A program made the translations under genes and the position numbers. A stretch of DNA of 64,000 bases from Syngnathus acus (lineage: Eukaryota > Chordata > Actinopteri > Syngnathiformes > Syngnathidae): the NCBI RefSeq assembly GCF_901709675.1, contig NC_051088.1:24122193-24186192 (forward strand), in the 5' to 3' direction. Shown in pieces: positions 26,245 through 41,974 of this stretch. The notes beneath the pieces were generated by a model, which saw only the letters and a list, made by a program, of their open reading frames with translations, did not search any database and had not been told where the DNA came from. Every line of letters starts with the position of its first letter. Positions within the stretch are counted from its first letter, which is position 1.

Positions 26245-27923
26245 ATGACAATGGAAGCTTGTGCCGATACACAATCAAGTGGTGAAACGGGTGTGAAACA
26301 GGAGTCTGAGAGTGGCCTGGCCCAGGTAACCACATCACACCGATAGTTGAGAACGTCTCGTTTCACTGCAGAGTTTACATCCGGACGGGTTGTCCTGCTT
26401 GTAGGCTTCCATTGCATTGAGCCAGGCGACGTCCAGCAGTCCTACCGTGGCCTTGGTGCAGCTGCCCAACGGCCAAACCGTCCAAGTGCACGGGGTGATC
26501 CAAGCGGCTCAGCCTTCGGTTATCCAGTCCCCTCAGGTCCAAGCAGTTCAGGTGTGCATCGGTTAAGCGATGTCACCAAAAAAAACAAAAACAGCTGATG
26601 TGTACAATGTGTTTGTTGTCTCCCCTGCAAAGATTTCAACGGTTGCTGAGAGCGAAGACTCTCAGGAGTCTGTCGACAGCGTCACAGATTCTCAGAAGAG
26701 GAGAGAGATCCTGTCCAGACGACCTTCGTACAGGTTTGTTGTTTTGTAGTACTTTTCCCAGAACATTGTTGCAATTTTTTTTTTAATGTATCACGTTGTA
26801 GTGGTAGGGCTGAAAGATTAATTGGATTCAAATTGACATCCCAATGGAGTGTAATGCAATTTTTAAGTCACAAAGGCTGCAATTTGGTGGGGCTGTGTAA
26901 AAAAAAAAAATTGCCTCATTTTGGTAGGTCAGTAGGTGTTATTTTTTATTGTTTTTTTTAATATATTGTCTACTCGACAAGATGACTGTTGAAAAATGTC
27001 ATTGTGATTTTACATTGTTGTAATACGATTTCAGCCCTACTTGATAATCACGCCCGTCTGCTTTTTCTTTGTCAGGAAAATCCTAAACGACTTATCATCA
27101 GACGCTCCGGCCGTTCCGTGCATCGAGGAAGAAAAGTCAGAAGACGACTCGGGTCCGGCCATCACCACCGTCACCATGCCCACGCCCATCTACCAAACCA
27201 GCAGCGGCCAGTACAGTATGTTGCTTGCCCACTGCCAGCTCGTCATGTGGCCTTGAAAAAGAAATCTGACGTTTCTCACTTATCTCGCAGTCGCCATCAC
27301 TCAAGGAGGGGCCATCCAGTTGACCAATAACGGGACCGACGGCGTTCAGGGTCTGCAAGCTCTCACCATGGCCAATGCTACCACGGGCCAACCCGGAACC
27401 ACCATCCTGCAATACGCCCAGACCAGTGATGGCCAGCAGATTCTGTTGCCTAGCAACCAGGTGGTTGTACAAGGTAAAGAAAAGATGGCGACCGGAATTT
27501 CTCTGGATTTGATCTTAGTTACCATCAACCTCCCATCCTTCAGCCGCCTCCGGAGACGTTCAGGCCTATCAGATCCGCACAGCGGCGACCAGCGCCATCG
27601 CCCCCGGGGTTGTCATGGCGACCTCGCCCGCATTGGGCACGGGGACGGGAACAGAGGAAGTCACGCGTAAACGAGAGGTGCGCCTGATGAAAAACAGGTA
27701 GGTTGCTGATCATCCGCCACGATGACAGTCCCACGATTAAAAGCAGATTTTGAGACATTTCTTTGTCTTCTCGTCCAGGGAGGCCGCCCGCGAGTGTCGC
27801 AGGAAGAAGAAGGAGTACGTCAAGTGTTTGGAGAATCGCGTGGCCGTGCTGGAGAACCAGAACAAAACCCTCATCGAGGAACTCAAAGCCCTCAAAGACT
27901 TGTACTGCCACAAATCCGAGTAG
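26245..27923 (+). CDS. creb1: CREB1, cAMP-responsive element-binding bZIP transcription factor (complete CDS, 7 coding exons)
   Basis: Nuclear activator that binds CRE sites (TGACGTCA) as a bZIP dimer and recruits CBP/p300 after kinase phosphorylation. Coding exons: 26245-26325, 26405-26551, 26633-26733, 27076-27215, 27291-27473, 27544-27697, 27779-27923. They total 951 nt (316 aa plus stop TAG), with GT-AG at each junction and frame kept. The start is MTMEACADTQSSG, like mammalian CREB1 MTMESGA. Residues 77-110 begin the kinase-inducible domain, with the PKA site RRPSY (Ser108, equivalent to human Ser133, or Ser119 in the short isoform). A glutamine-rich activation region follows (residues ~140-240). 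The basic region and leucine zipper span about 259-311, including the basic motif NREAARECRRKKKEYVKC, and the protein ends CHKSE. The C-terminus and the QAASGDVQ segment favour CREB1 over ATF1. The 14-residue alpha insert is absent: the intron at its position is only 81 bp. About ten residues are also missing before the ATSSSPTVAL segment. Which teleost paralogue (a or b) this is cannot be decided here. Confidence 0.97.
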
Positions 27924-29340
27924 GCGCGGCGTCAAACGCCCGCCGACTGTACAGAGACTCAGCCAAGAGCCATGCGTACGGATGCCATGCTAACTTTTCT
28001 AATTGTTTCGCTTTGTAAAAAAAAAAAAAAAAAAAATTGGAAAAAAAACTGCAAGACATGTATGTGGCCCAGTCGGCAAAGTTAACTGCCAAGTACTAAG
28101 TTAGCGTTCCGTTCCCTTGACGTCGTGATGAGTGGATTTGTCCTCAAAGGAGCGCCCTGAAATGAAATTGGCCAAAGGAAGGGATGCTGTCGCTGAGGCT
28201 TGACGAGGAGGCGGAGCTACAAGATGTCATCGGCCCTAGTGATCCAACAGTCGCCCCCTCCCTGCAAGGGCTCACTTGAAGACGGAACAAGTGATTTGAC
28301 GCCGTCGCTGAATTCGCAGCCTGGGTTCGATCTTTGTTTCTGCTCTCCTCCTTGGCTCACTTTGCCTTGCTACGCAAACATTAACGCTTACCGATCAGGT
28401 AGATATTTTTTTTTTTTTCTTAATTGGCGTTTGGTCTCTAACCTTATAACTGCAGGGTCATTATTTTTTGTTTGTTTTTTACCAATCTGCACATTTTTTT
28501 AAGATAAACTGGAGCTCCACCAATCTGTTTGCAATAAACAAGGGCCTTCTTTTAGACCTGGAGTGAGAAAGGAAGGAGAAAAGGGGAGAAAGATGAATTG
28601 ACACAAAGCGCATATGTGATCCTCGTATTATGAAATGCTTTTTGTATTGTGGCTTTTAATCTAACCATTTCTGATGTCATTATTTTCTTAAAATAAAAAC
28701 CAAAAATAATGAGCCCTGCTTACAACTTATGCAATAGATACTTGGTCACAGACGGCCTGTGATGTATTTGAACTTGTCAAGCTTAAAGGGAAATTTAAGA
28801 AGGTTCATTTAGTAAGATGAGGTTGTATACAGTATGCACTTTTCTTTGCTGAAACAATCCAAGAGATACAAGTTGTGACAAAAATGATATTGCAAATCCA
28901 AACCATTTTTTCCCAGCATTGGCTTTGACTTGACTTCCCATTTACCTGCTAGTATATAGTTTGGATTTGAAATATATATTTTTCACACCATGTATTTGAC
29001 ATTCAAACATGAAGCACCAGGACAACTTAAAGCAGTAATTGATCACAAAATGTTTTTCTTTTTTTTTTTTTTTTAGGGAGGGGGTGTAATTTTAATATTC
29101 AGATCACACCATAAGGTGTGTTGCACATGGTAGTTGACTGTTGTTGGTCAAACATTCTGCTCGTGCACCCAGCCCGAGAAGGCTATTTTCTTTTTAGCTA
29201 TGATGTATAATGACACTTTGTTATATTTCATGTGGCTTTTCATTTATTTTCTTAATGTCTGCACCAACTTGTATGATACATTATGTTAGAGCTGTTACAT
29301 TTCGGCAGCTGTTAATAAAAGTGTTTCTGATAAGCTTGGA
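27924..29340 (+). other. creb1 3' UTR region
   Basis: Gene-free, AT-rich downstream region with A and T homopolymers (28017-28036, about 29057-29074) and no coding exon seen. A CRE-like TGACGTCG lies at 28118. The extent as UTR is inferred from the distal AATAAA at 29314. Confidence 0.45.
29314..29319 (+). terminator. Likely distal poly(A) signal of creb1
   Basis: Canonical AATAAA 1.39 kb downstream of the creb1 stop codon. The region between (27924-29313) is AT-rich and uninterrupted by other exons, as expected for a 3' UTR. An earlier AATAAA-type signal near 28691 could give a shorter UTR. Confidence 0.5.
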
Positions 29341-29355
29341 TTTCAAAATAATACA

Positions 29356-29361
29356 TTTATT
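29356..29361 (-). terminator. Poly(A) signal of mettl21a, 15 nt after the stop
   Basis: TTTATT on the plus strand reads AATAAA on the minus strand, starting about 15 nt beyond the mettl21a TGA. It implies a very short 3' UTR and sits only 37 bp from the opposing creb1 AATAAA. Confidence 0.5.
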
Positions 29362-29375
29362 TCAATTTCAAGAAA

Positions 29376-34054
<4,679 letters not shown>

Positions 34055-34264
34055 TTTGGAACCCGGGCTACCATCCGAGAGATGTAAACTGGAACTCTTA
34101 AGTTTGAAATGAAAATACTTTGCAGACGGACATTTCAAAGTGTCTCCACAAACTTTTGGATGCGACCCTGTGGTGTCGTTCCTCGCACGGAGACCAAATT
34201 AGATTTTGCTTTGCTTACTATGTAGGCTATTTCTGCTGAAATGGAAGAGACTTTATTCGACTAA

Positions 34265-34270
34265 AATAAA
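34265..34270 (+). terminator. Poly(A) signal candidate of ccnyl1
   Basis: AATAAA 211 nt after the ccnyl1 stop. A second AATAAA at 34362 is an alternative. Confidence 0.5.
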
Positions 34271-34399
34271 ATCAAGTACTCTAGTTGTTGTTATTTGTTG
34301 TGGCTAAAAGATACAATTAGACACGTGTGTGTCTAAAATTGTTCACTGGAAAGTCCCCAGGAATAAAATTTCCACCTGAGTCCTTTCATCTAGCAAAGC

Positions 34400-37300
34400 T
34401 TCCTTTTATGTGTCACCTGTTTCAAAATTGCACGACGTGTTTACCTCCACAGGGGGGCAGTGTTGCACTGCTGACATTTCAACTGCAGCTCCGCAAATGA
34501 AAAAAGGGAGTCTTGCCAACAAGTTTATTTCACAAAAAGTTTTAAAAATATATCTATATAAGCATCAGGCATTAACTAATACTCTTTTTTTTTTTTTTTT
34601 TTGGATGTGGAATTTTTGGTGGTCTTTTTTAATGTGCAGTTTTCTGGAATAATCTAAAGTGCAACTCGATTTATTATTAAATGACTAAAACTTCTCGAAG
34701 CATTTCCGGTTCTGACGGAGCTTGACCAGAAACAAAACACCTGCAGGAACATTCAGAATCTACAATGCTTTTTTTGTTCTACACAAGATGTCTTCAAGAG
34801 CTACCAACGAATCTTATAATACGTATAAATAATAGACTTTAACTTTTGTTTGGAAAAAGAAAAGTTTAGCAGATTAGGTACGAACCAAATGTTCTATATA
34901 AATTGTATTATTTTTGTATTTGACGCAAAATAACAAACATGGCCGTCCGTTCATTTCATTCCCAAACTAAAAGCAATGTGAAATCTTAATTTTGTACGTG
35001 TGTTGTGTTTTCCTTGTAGGCCTCACAGTTCTAGTGTGGCTCCATTAATCTCTCAGCATCATGAGACTTGACCGAACTCATCAAGCTGCCTCCCGGGGGA
35101 GTCTCACCATTTACCCTCTGCTCAGGTCAATCTTTACAGAGAAGGTGAGAGAATTGTCATACATCAAAACCGTGCAGATGACCTCACAAATATCTCGCCA
35201 GTTCACATTTAGCATGTGTGAACTCTTTAGATTGTTACGTCATGAAGTCAAAACTGCGCCTTTGAAACCAATTTTTAAAAAAGCAATTTGAAACTACATC
35301 ACATCGGATTATTTTACAAAATTGCTGTGCTGTATTTTAAAATAAACCTGCGCAGTACCCACTTTTAACGTATCAAATATTAATCTCGGGGTTTATTGCG
35401 CAAATTTTTGAGTTCCATCAGCAAACGTTCTAAGAGCTACAGTGTTCTGATCCACCAGCAGATGGCGCTGTTCTCGCGTTAGTGTGTGCCGCATCCCAGC
35501 AGCTTGTTGCTGAGTGACAGTCGCCCACACCACACTCGCATCAGGAAGCAGTCAAAGCTGTTTTGGGTCAATCCATTTGCACTTTAAGGCTTCTAAATTC
35601 CATAATACTTTTAAAGATGAGCTTAATGTGTGGAATGTTTGGTTGAGTTGTCATGGAGTAGGCTAATTTAGGCTAGCCTGCTAATTAGCGACCGTTACAT
35701 TTATACGTAATGGTTAGCTTACTTTGAGAATGTTTGAGCTTTTGCTATCCGCGACAGAAAAAGTATACAAAGTCAGGCATTACATTTTGCGCACGATGCA
35801 AAACAGCCGCGTTTCTTCCGACGTATTGTTTTGTATAGCGTTGCAGTCCATACAAAAGTATGACGCATCCGCCTGGGTGTCATCTGCAGGAGTAAAGCGA
35901 TGATCTTAACGGCGCGTGTCGGATCCACGCTTTCACATTATAGCATCCATCTTGGCTTTGCCGCCCCGCCGCTCTTCCTGCTGAGCTGGCACAAAAATGG
36001 CTGCTGACTGCCGCTGGTTCTGTTTGTCTTCTAATGAGCTCAGGATCCAAATTTTGCCACGCAGCTCTGGCAGCGCTGCAAAGTATTTCACAGAACCAGA
36101 TGTTGGGCATACACCAACAGCACGCTTAGCTAAAGAGCGCCTGTATGCCCTTTGACCTTAGCAGGGAGGTTGCTTTGGCAATAAAACAGCAGGCATGTGT
36201 GTTGGCTTGGCACTCATCATCACAACACCAATTTACATATCTGCGTGTGGCTGTTTACAGTAGAGAGCTAAAGTGGGTCATGAATTTCTTACCTTTTCCT
36301 CTGGTGCCAGTTAACAGCAAAACAATGCGGTGAACCTGATGATGATGATGATGACGTTAATGTTGCTATGTGCGCCGCGATTAGCGCTTGCAACGCAGTG
36401 ATGATGAGTCCAACCAAAATGTCTTGCTCTGCATTAAGACCGTGGTTCTTTTGTTTGTCTCGGAAGGGACACAAAATGTCCGGACGGCATCTCATGTTGA
36501 CCTTCACATCGAACCCTGCACAATAAGTGCCGTCAGCCGAGAGAGTGTAATAAAGCTAATGGAGCGCGAGGCAGTTGAGAGAATGGGGGAGGACACGGCA
36601 CGGCCGTCCACGTGTGTCTCTGCCTTTATCGAACTCGAATCTGTCTCCACTCTGGAAGCATATCTGCTTCAAAGTAGTAGCAAGCGCCACGTTTATTTGT
36701 CGAGAAACGTTGAGGTTGTGCTAGCTTAGCGAGGCTAGCTTAGCATGCCGCAAATTAGATCAGCGTGAAACTGGTCTGGTTTCACCACAATCAAAGCTTC
36801 AAATCACCTTATCGCACACCCCGAGACAATTTCGCCCTCGGTTAAATCGCCAAGAATGGACTTTTTTTTTTTTTTTGGACTGCCTGCTTGCTCTTCGGCA
36901 CCCGCGGTGACAGTTAACGGGATTAGGCATGGCTTACATAAGCGTCTCCCATGGCAACGGCGCAATGGCAGCAAAGAAAAGGCAGGGAGACCATGTGTAC
37001 CTGCAAAGTAAAGTTGTTACTTCTGATGATGTCACCATCACAAACGTTGCCGACACTAGTGGGCGCTGTACCGGGGCTGGCCCCGTCAGAAATCTATCTA
37101 GCCCCTCTTGCCTTTTATTTGATGTTCTCAACTATATTGATGAATTATTTTCTCAGCTCCCCTAGTTATCGGTCTAGCCCCCCTTTCATCTAAAATAATC
37201 CTAGCGCCGCCCCTGGCTCTGTCAATGTTTCTTCACAAAATGTGTGTTTCTCGTTCCCTGCCACAGTTAGTCCCGTTGGATATGCACGGCCTTTGGAATG

Positions 37301-40300
37301 CTTCATTTCCCATCATTCCCTCAAGGGCAGAGACATGCAAGCTTTCTGCCTCCAATTTTTTTTTTATTAGCAATACACTATAATAATAGTTGAATTGGCT
37401 TAAGTGAAGCATTACAGTTGACATTTCGTCCCGCAATGAACAGTAAACACGACCTTCCATCACCTGAGCATTTTTGATTTCTTCGGCTAATTTCCAAAAC
37501 TGCCTCCATCCATGACATCCAGTCAAGAATTCACTATTCTATGATTTGATGCTTAGCGTCAGCTGCGCCCTTTCCTTCTCTTCTCCCATCTTGATCGTAC
37601 TGGCAGTAGATTGGCCCGGTCCCAGAAACCAGTCCCGACTGAGCTTTTGGGACTTACGAGACCGGCATTGTCACTTTTGCCTCGTAGCGCAGCATCAACT
37701 TGGCATCCAAGTTCAAAGCTGTGATTGGTGATAAATGCGTATAATTAGAAGGGGTGGGTTCCTTCCATGGATTCCTTGGCCCATTTAGGGAATGAGGGCT
37801 CTGCAGATTTCTGAGTACAGCAGACAGAATGAGGTGATTAATTCACAAATAGAGATATAACTCTCCGATGCAATCGGAGCCGAAACGCACTCCTCTGTTG
37901 TTTCTCTCCCTCAATTGTTTGCGACCGCCTGATCCGCTTCAACCTTGAAACGTTTCCCCCGGCGCTGGTGTGTTTGTCGACCACGAGGGGGTCTTTAACC
38001 TACATAGGTAGCAACATTAGCGGAGCTAAAAGCGTGCCACAAACTCTACTGGAGGACAGCCAAGTCAGCAGCGGGATGCAAGCTAGCAGTCTCGATCGGA
38101 CGCAGCGCGGGGAGAAAGGACCTTTGGGCTCGGCTTCTTTCCAGGCTCAAACATATTTCCCTGCTGCCTTGAAGGACTTCCCAAATGATGGTTTGACATT
38201 GAAATTGACCTTGACGGTCATTGCTTCACATGGCATTTATTTACTGCTAAGTAGCCATCGCTGTGCCGCGGCGAAAGGTGGCGCGAGGAAGATTTAAAGG
38301 CGCCCGAGTTAAGTTGAGGGTCGATTTTAATTTGGCCGAGCGCTGCGGCTGATAATGGCGATAACTGTTGAGGCGCATCACGTTGCTGTTGTCGGTTGAG
38401 GCTTATCAGAGGGCATGCGCATCGCTGATTAGCTTGCAGCTTTCGGCGAGATCAGCCATCTTTGTCTGGCTCGTTGAAGCGAGACGCCACAGCGAAGGTG
38501 ACAAAAGGACATCGAAGGGATTATGATCACGGGGGCTTTTGGGAGCATGGCAATCTGCTCACGATATAAATTTATCACTTGGGTAAAAATACGGTCATCT
38601 GAATGATTTTCCACTGCACAGATCAAGCTTGCGGTTTGTTATAAACGTATTTTGCGTGCTTTAATCTTCCGCGTTTACTCCGGTGAGTCTATTTCGGCTT
38701 CTGCAATGTCAAAGTCTGTGTGCGCCTCTCCTGGAGACGTTTCTGTTAGCCGGGTAATGAGCCGGATGTGTTCACCCCCACAACGGCGCAAACCTCCCTT
38801 CTCCACTGTTCCGCTATAAAAATAACAAAAGAACGAAAACTGCACAGTTGCTCTTTGTGCTAAGCTTGCATTATGCAAAAAAATGAAGGGTCCATATGAA
38901 GTCTTGTGTTCCACTCATTGCGTATGCATTCTTTTTGTTTTGAGCATGATGCGTGTATAGTTATTGTTAATTTTACATAACCTAGCAGAATTTCTTTAAA
39001 GATCAGGATGAGCGTATTTTTATTTTAAAATCTCAGAAAAACATGACCATCAACAAAACATAATTTAATTACTAGAACTTGAATTAATGGGTTTTATTTC
39101 TTACAGTGTCACATTTAGATTCCATTAACAAATGAAAAAAAAAAAAGGGAGGGGGAGGGGGTTACGTGTGGTATTTCCCATAATGTTCCACGCTCCCTTG
39201 GGTGTCCACTAAACGATAGGATGTCACCGAAGTGGGCGAGTTGGGGAGGCCCGGCTGGATAAGTGAGTTTACCTTGGCAGCCGGCCCTGGATGTGTCACT
39301 ACTCATGGTCCTCCTCTTTAAGTGCATCTCCGTCCCTTCACATAATTTGGCCCCGCTAAAGACAACGGCGTCACCTGGAGCTTCAGAGAGCAGCCACGGG
39401 CCACCCCGGGCGGGCAGGTCCTTCACGCTGACCTTAAATGAAACGCATGTGGATCACTCGCTTCTAATGATCCCGTTTGATCGAGTTAGTGCATCAAAGC
39501 ACATTGATCGGGGTCACCTCTGTCCCTCTGCTGCTTTCACTTGGGTCAGACGTGACGCTTTTGACATAAAAAGGGTGTCATCGTTGCTGCTGCAGAATTT
39601 CTCGCGGCCGAGGAGGGGGGAGAAGCAGCGAGAGAGAAGGGCATCAACAGAAGACAAAAGGTTGGGGATGAAATTTAAAAAGGAGGCAACGAGAGGATGA
39701 GCGGGCGGGAGAGAAGTGGAAGACGGATGAGTCAGCACATTAGGGAATGATGAGGTGTGTGATGGGACCTAATCTGGTGTCTGCTCCATACAGTACACAC
39801 TGTGTGCCTGCATGCCCTGAATGTGAATGGCGTGCTGGTGCAGGAACAAGAGTGCCGTGTGGGCGGGGAGAAAATGCTCTGCCTGTCACTCACAGCTGTG
39901 AGATACTTTTTTTTATTTTATTTTTTTAATGTATTTTTATTTTTTTTTTAAATAAATTTCTTACATTTTTATTTATTTTTTCATTAAACAATGTATTTAT
40001 TAATAAAAGTCCAAGACAAACTTAATTCAGTCTTTATTTGAATCATAATCAAGACAAATCTATACAATTCTTTTGCTTTGGCAGCCCTCACCTTATATAT
40101 ATATATTTTTTTTGCAGGCTTCCCACGCTCATGGCCGGGCAGCGTGACAGGCCGGTCAATCGAAGTCAGCAGTGATTATGCAAGTTGCTTATGCTTAATG
40201 AGGATGATCAGCGCATTGCCAAGTGAGAATACCTTGATGATTTTTTTTTTTCGCTGTAAATGTCCAGTAGAAGCCTCAAACACATTGACTTTTTTCTTTT

Positions 40301-40560
40301 TTAATCCAGTTCTGAATGTGGAGATCTGCTTATCTTGGTAAGATGAAGAACGAGTTTATCCGTTTGAATGAATTTAATGGGGGTTCTTAAAACTCCTATG
40401 TGTGTTGAAAATTGGAATATAATTAGCCTCAACTGTCGATCCCAAAAGCATCTTTTTCTTGCCACATATTGTTTCCATATGGGCCACCATTTTGCCCCAG
40501 CCTCCTACGCATTTGTCTACTCCCCGCAGGCTGGACGTGGTCCTCCATGCACTTGCGCTC
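34400..40560. other. Intergenic region between ccnyl1 and the tensin promoter
   Basis: No coding exon recognised. It holds a perfect 15-base match to the CTCF core at 35455, GC-richer stretches around 35880-36020 and 37050-37200, and AT-rich homopolymer blocks (34586-34603, 39907-39995, about 40108). FZD5, the next mammalian neighbour, is not present. Confidence 0.55.
35455..35469 (+). promoter_or_regulatory. Perfect match to the 15-base CTCF core
   Basis: CCAGCAGATGGCGCT fits CCASYAGRKGGCRSY at all 15 positions. Intergenic, 1.4 kb after the ccnyl1 stop. Binding is inferred from the motif only. Confidence 0.5.
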
Positions 40561-41878
40561 ACCGCTTTGATGTGTTGTGATTGCGTCGGTGTGGTGGTGG
40601 CGCCGGCGGTGGTGCACTGGGCTCGGGCTGGGAAAAGGGGGGGAGAGCAAAGAAGAGAAGCGCGTTCTGCAGTGAAAATCTGCTCGCTCCTACTGAAGCG
40701 TAGAGAGACTGCAGCACCAGTGAACGAGCCTGTGCACCACCTGCAGTCCTCGGCGCACGCGTGTGTGACTTAAAGTGTGTCCGAGAGAGAAAACGATTCA
40801 ATATCTCTCTCCTTCTTTCCATTCAGTTCTGCTCACACACCGAAATCATCTGGGCTGGCTTTTTTTGTGTGCACAATTGCGCATACTGGTGCACGTGTAT
40901 GTGCGTGCGTGTGTTTTCATCGGCGCTCTCCAAGCACTCTCTCCCTCCTGCATCTTTGTTTTGTCATTCCTCTCCCTTCCTGATGTCTCCCATCCACCCA
41001 TCTTGACTCCCCCCCCCCCCCCTCTCACTCTTTCCTTGCGTTCTGTCACTATTCCCCTTTGCGCACGTCATCTTGCCATGTCGGCTTACACACACGTGTG
41101 TTTACTCCCATCTTCTCTTCTGCTTCCCCCCTTTCTACCAATCCTTCAGTTCCCAATACATACAGACTTTTTTTTTTTTTTTTCTTGCTCCCATCCGCCC
41201 CCTCCCCTTACTGGCTGAGTAAGTGCTGCAGCATCACTGCATGTGTGTGTGTTTGAGAAAAGAGAGAGAGAGAGAGCAGTAGCAGCGGCGTGTGTGTAAG
41301 TGTGAGAGCGCAAAGCACCGGGAATCCTGAGCCTAGAGGGGAGCCGTGCGTGCCATGAGAGGGGGGCTCTTCAGCCTGTGGATGTATGTGCCAGGACAGC
41401 CTTTTTTTTTTTTCTGTTATTTTTTTTGTGCCTGAGGCGAGTGCTGTGTGTGTGTGTGTGTGGTGGTGGGGGGGCTATGTATGTGTGCAACAGTGCCGTC
41501 GATTAGCGGCGGACGATTGGCATTATGCAGCCGCCGATGCTCATGACACTTAAACTGATCTAGACCAGCTCGGAAACGCAAGACAGTCGGATGGCGAAAG
41601 CATAGAGGTCCAATTTGGGGGGTGGGGGGGGGGGGATTTCTAGCTTTGCACCCCCTTAGTCACATCATCACAAATTGGAATTTGCAGACCCACAACCAGA
41701 CAGGTGGTTCCAATTTGGGAAAGCGTAGAAGATAGTTGGACGTGGAGAGTATCGGCTCTTTTTTCGTTGTTCATTTTGACGTTGTTCTTTTTCGGCTCTG
41801 GGGGGGGCGTTGCAGGATCCTACCCGGGGGCCGAGCGGGAAATAAGGGGCTCGCGGACAAGAGGAAAGAAACGCAGGC
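40560..41878 (+). promoter_or_regulatory. Probable tensin 5' UTR/promoter region
   Basis: The 1.3 kb before the tensin ATG switches to pyrimidine-rich, CpG-containing and (GT)n sequence (41440-41470). It includes long G runs at 41615-41636 and GA repeats at 41260-41276. No coding exon is seen. The transcription start is not readable; this is positional inference. Confidence 0.35.
41440..41470 (+). repeat. (GT)n/(GGT)n run upstream of the tensin ATG
   Basis: Run of GTGTGTG followed by GGTGGTGGGGGGG. Confidence 0.9.
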
Positions 41879-41974
41879 ATGGCCCGCCTCAACTGGTGCC
41901 TAGCTGCCGTCATCAGCTGGGGCAAGTTCCTCTTCGCCTGCTTCTTCCCACTGCGGGGCTCCAAGCGAGACAAG
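41879..41974 (+). CDS. tns1: Tensin first coding exon: hydrophobic leader
   Basis: A 32-codon exon with its own ATG. It is rich in hydrophobic and aromatic residues ([20 protein letters not shown]), followed by a basic tail RGSKRDK and donor GTAAGA. It splices in phase 0 to the C1 exon at 49806. The ATG context GCAGGCATGG has A at +/-0 and G at +4. The upstream 1 kb is CT/GT-rich. I chose this exon because it is open up to a strong donor in the right phase and no other Met-containing exon precedes the C1 exon in the window; transcript data are needed to confirm it. Confidence 0.75.

Noticed and set aside
34448-34465. CTCF-like CCACAGGGGGGCAGT near the end of ccnyl1
   Set aside because: Two mismatches to the 15-base core; too weak to list with the perfect matches.
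40775-41256. Several overlapping frames upstream of tensin
   Set aside because: CT-rich, CA/GT-repeat-derived sequence without codon bias; probably 5' UTR or promoter DNA.
34400-41300. FZD5, the mammalian neighbour of CCNYL1
   Set aside because: It is a single large exon in vertebrates and no long frame with Frizzled features is present.
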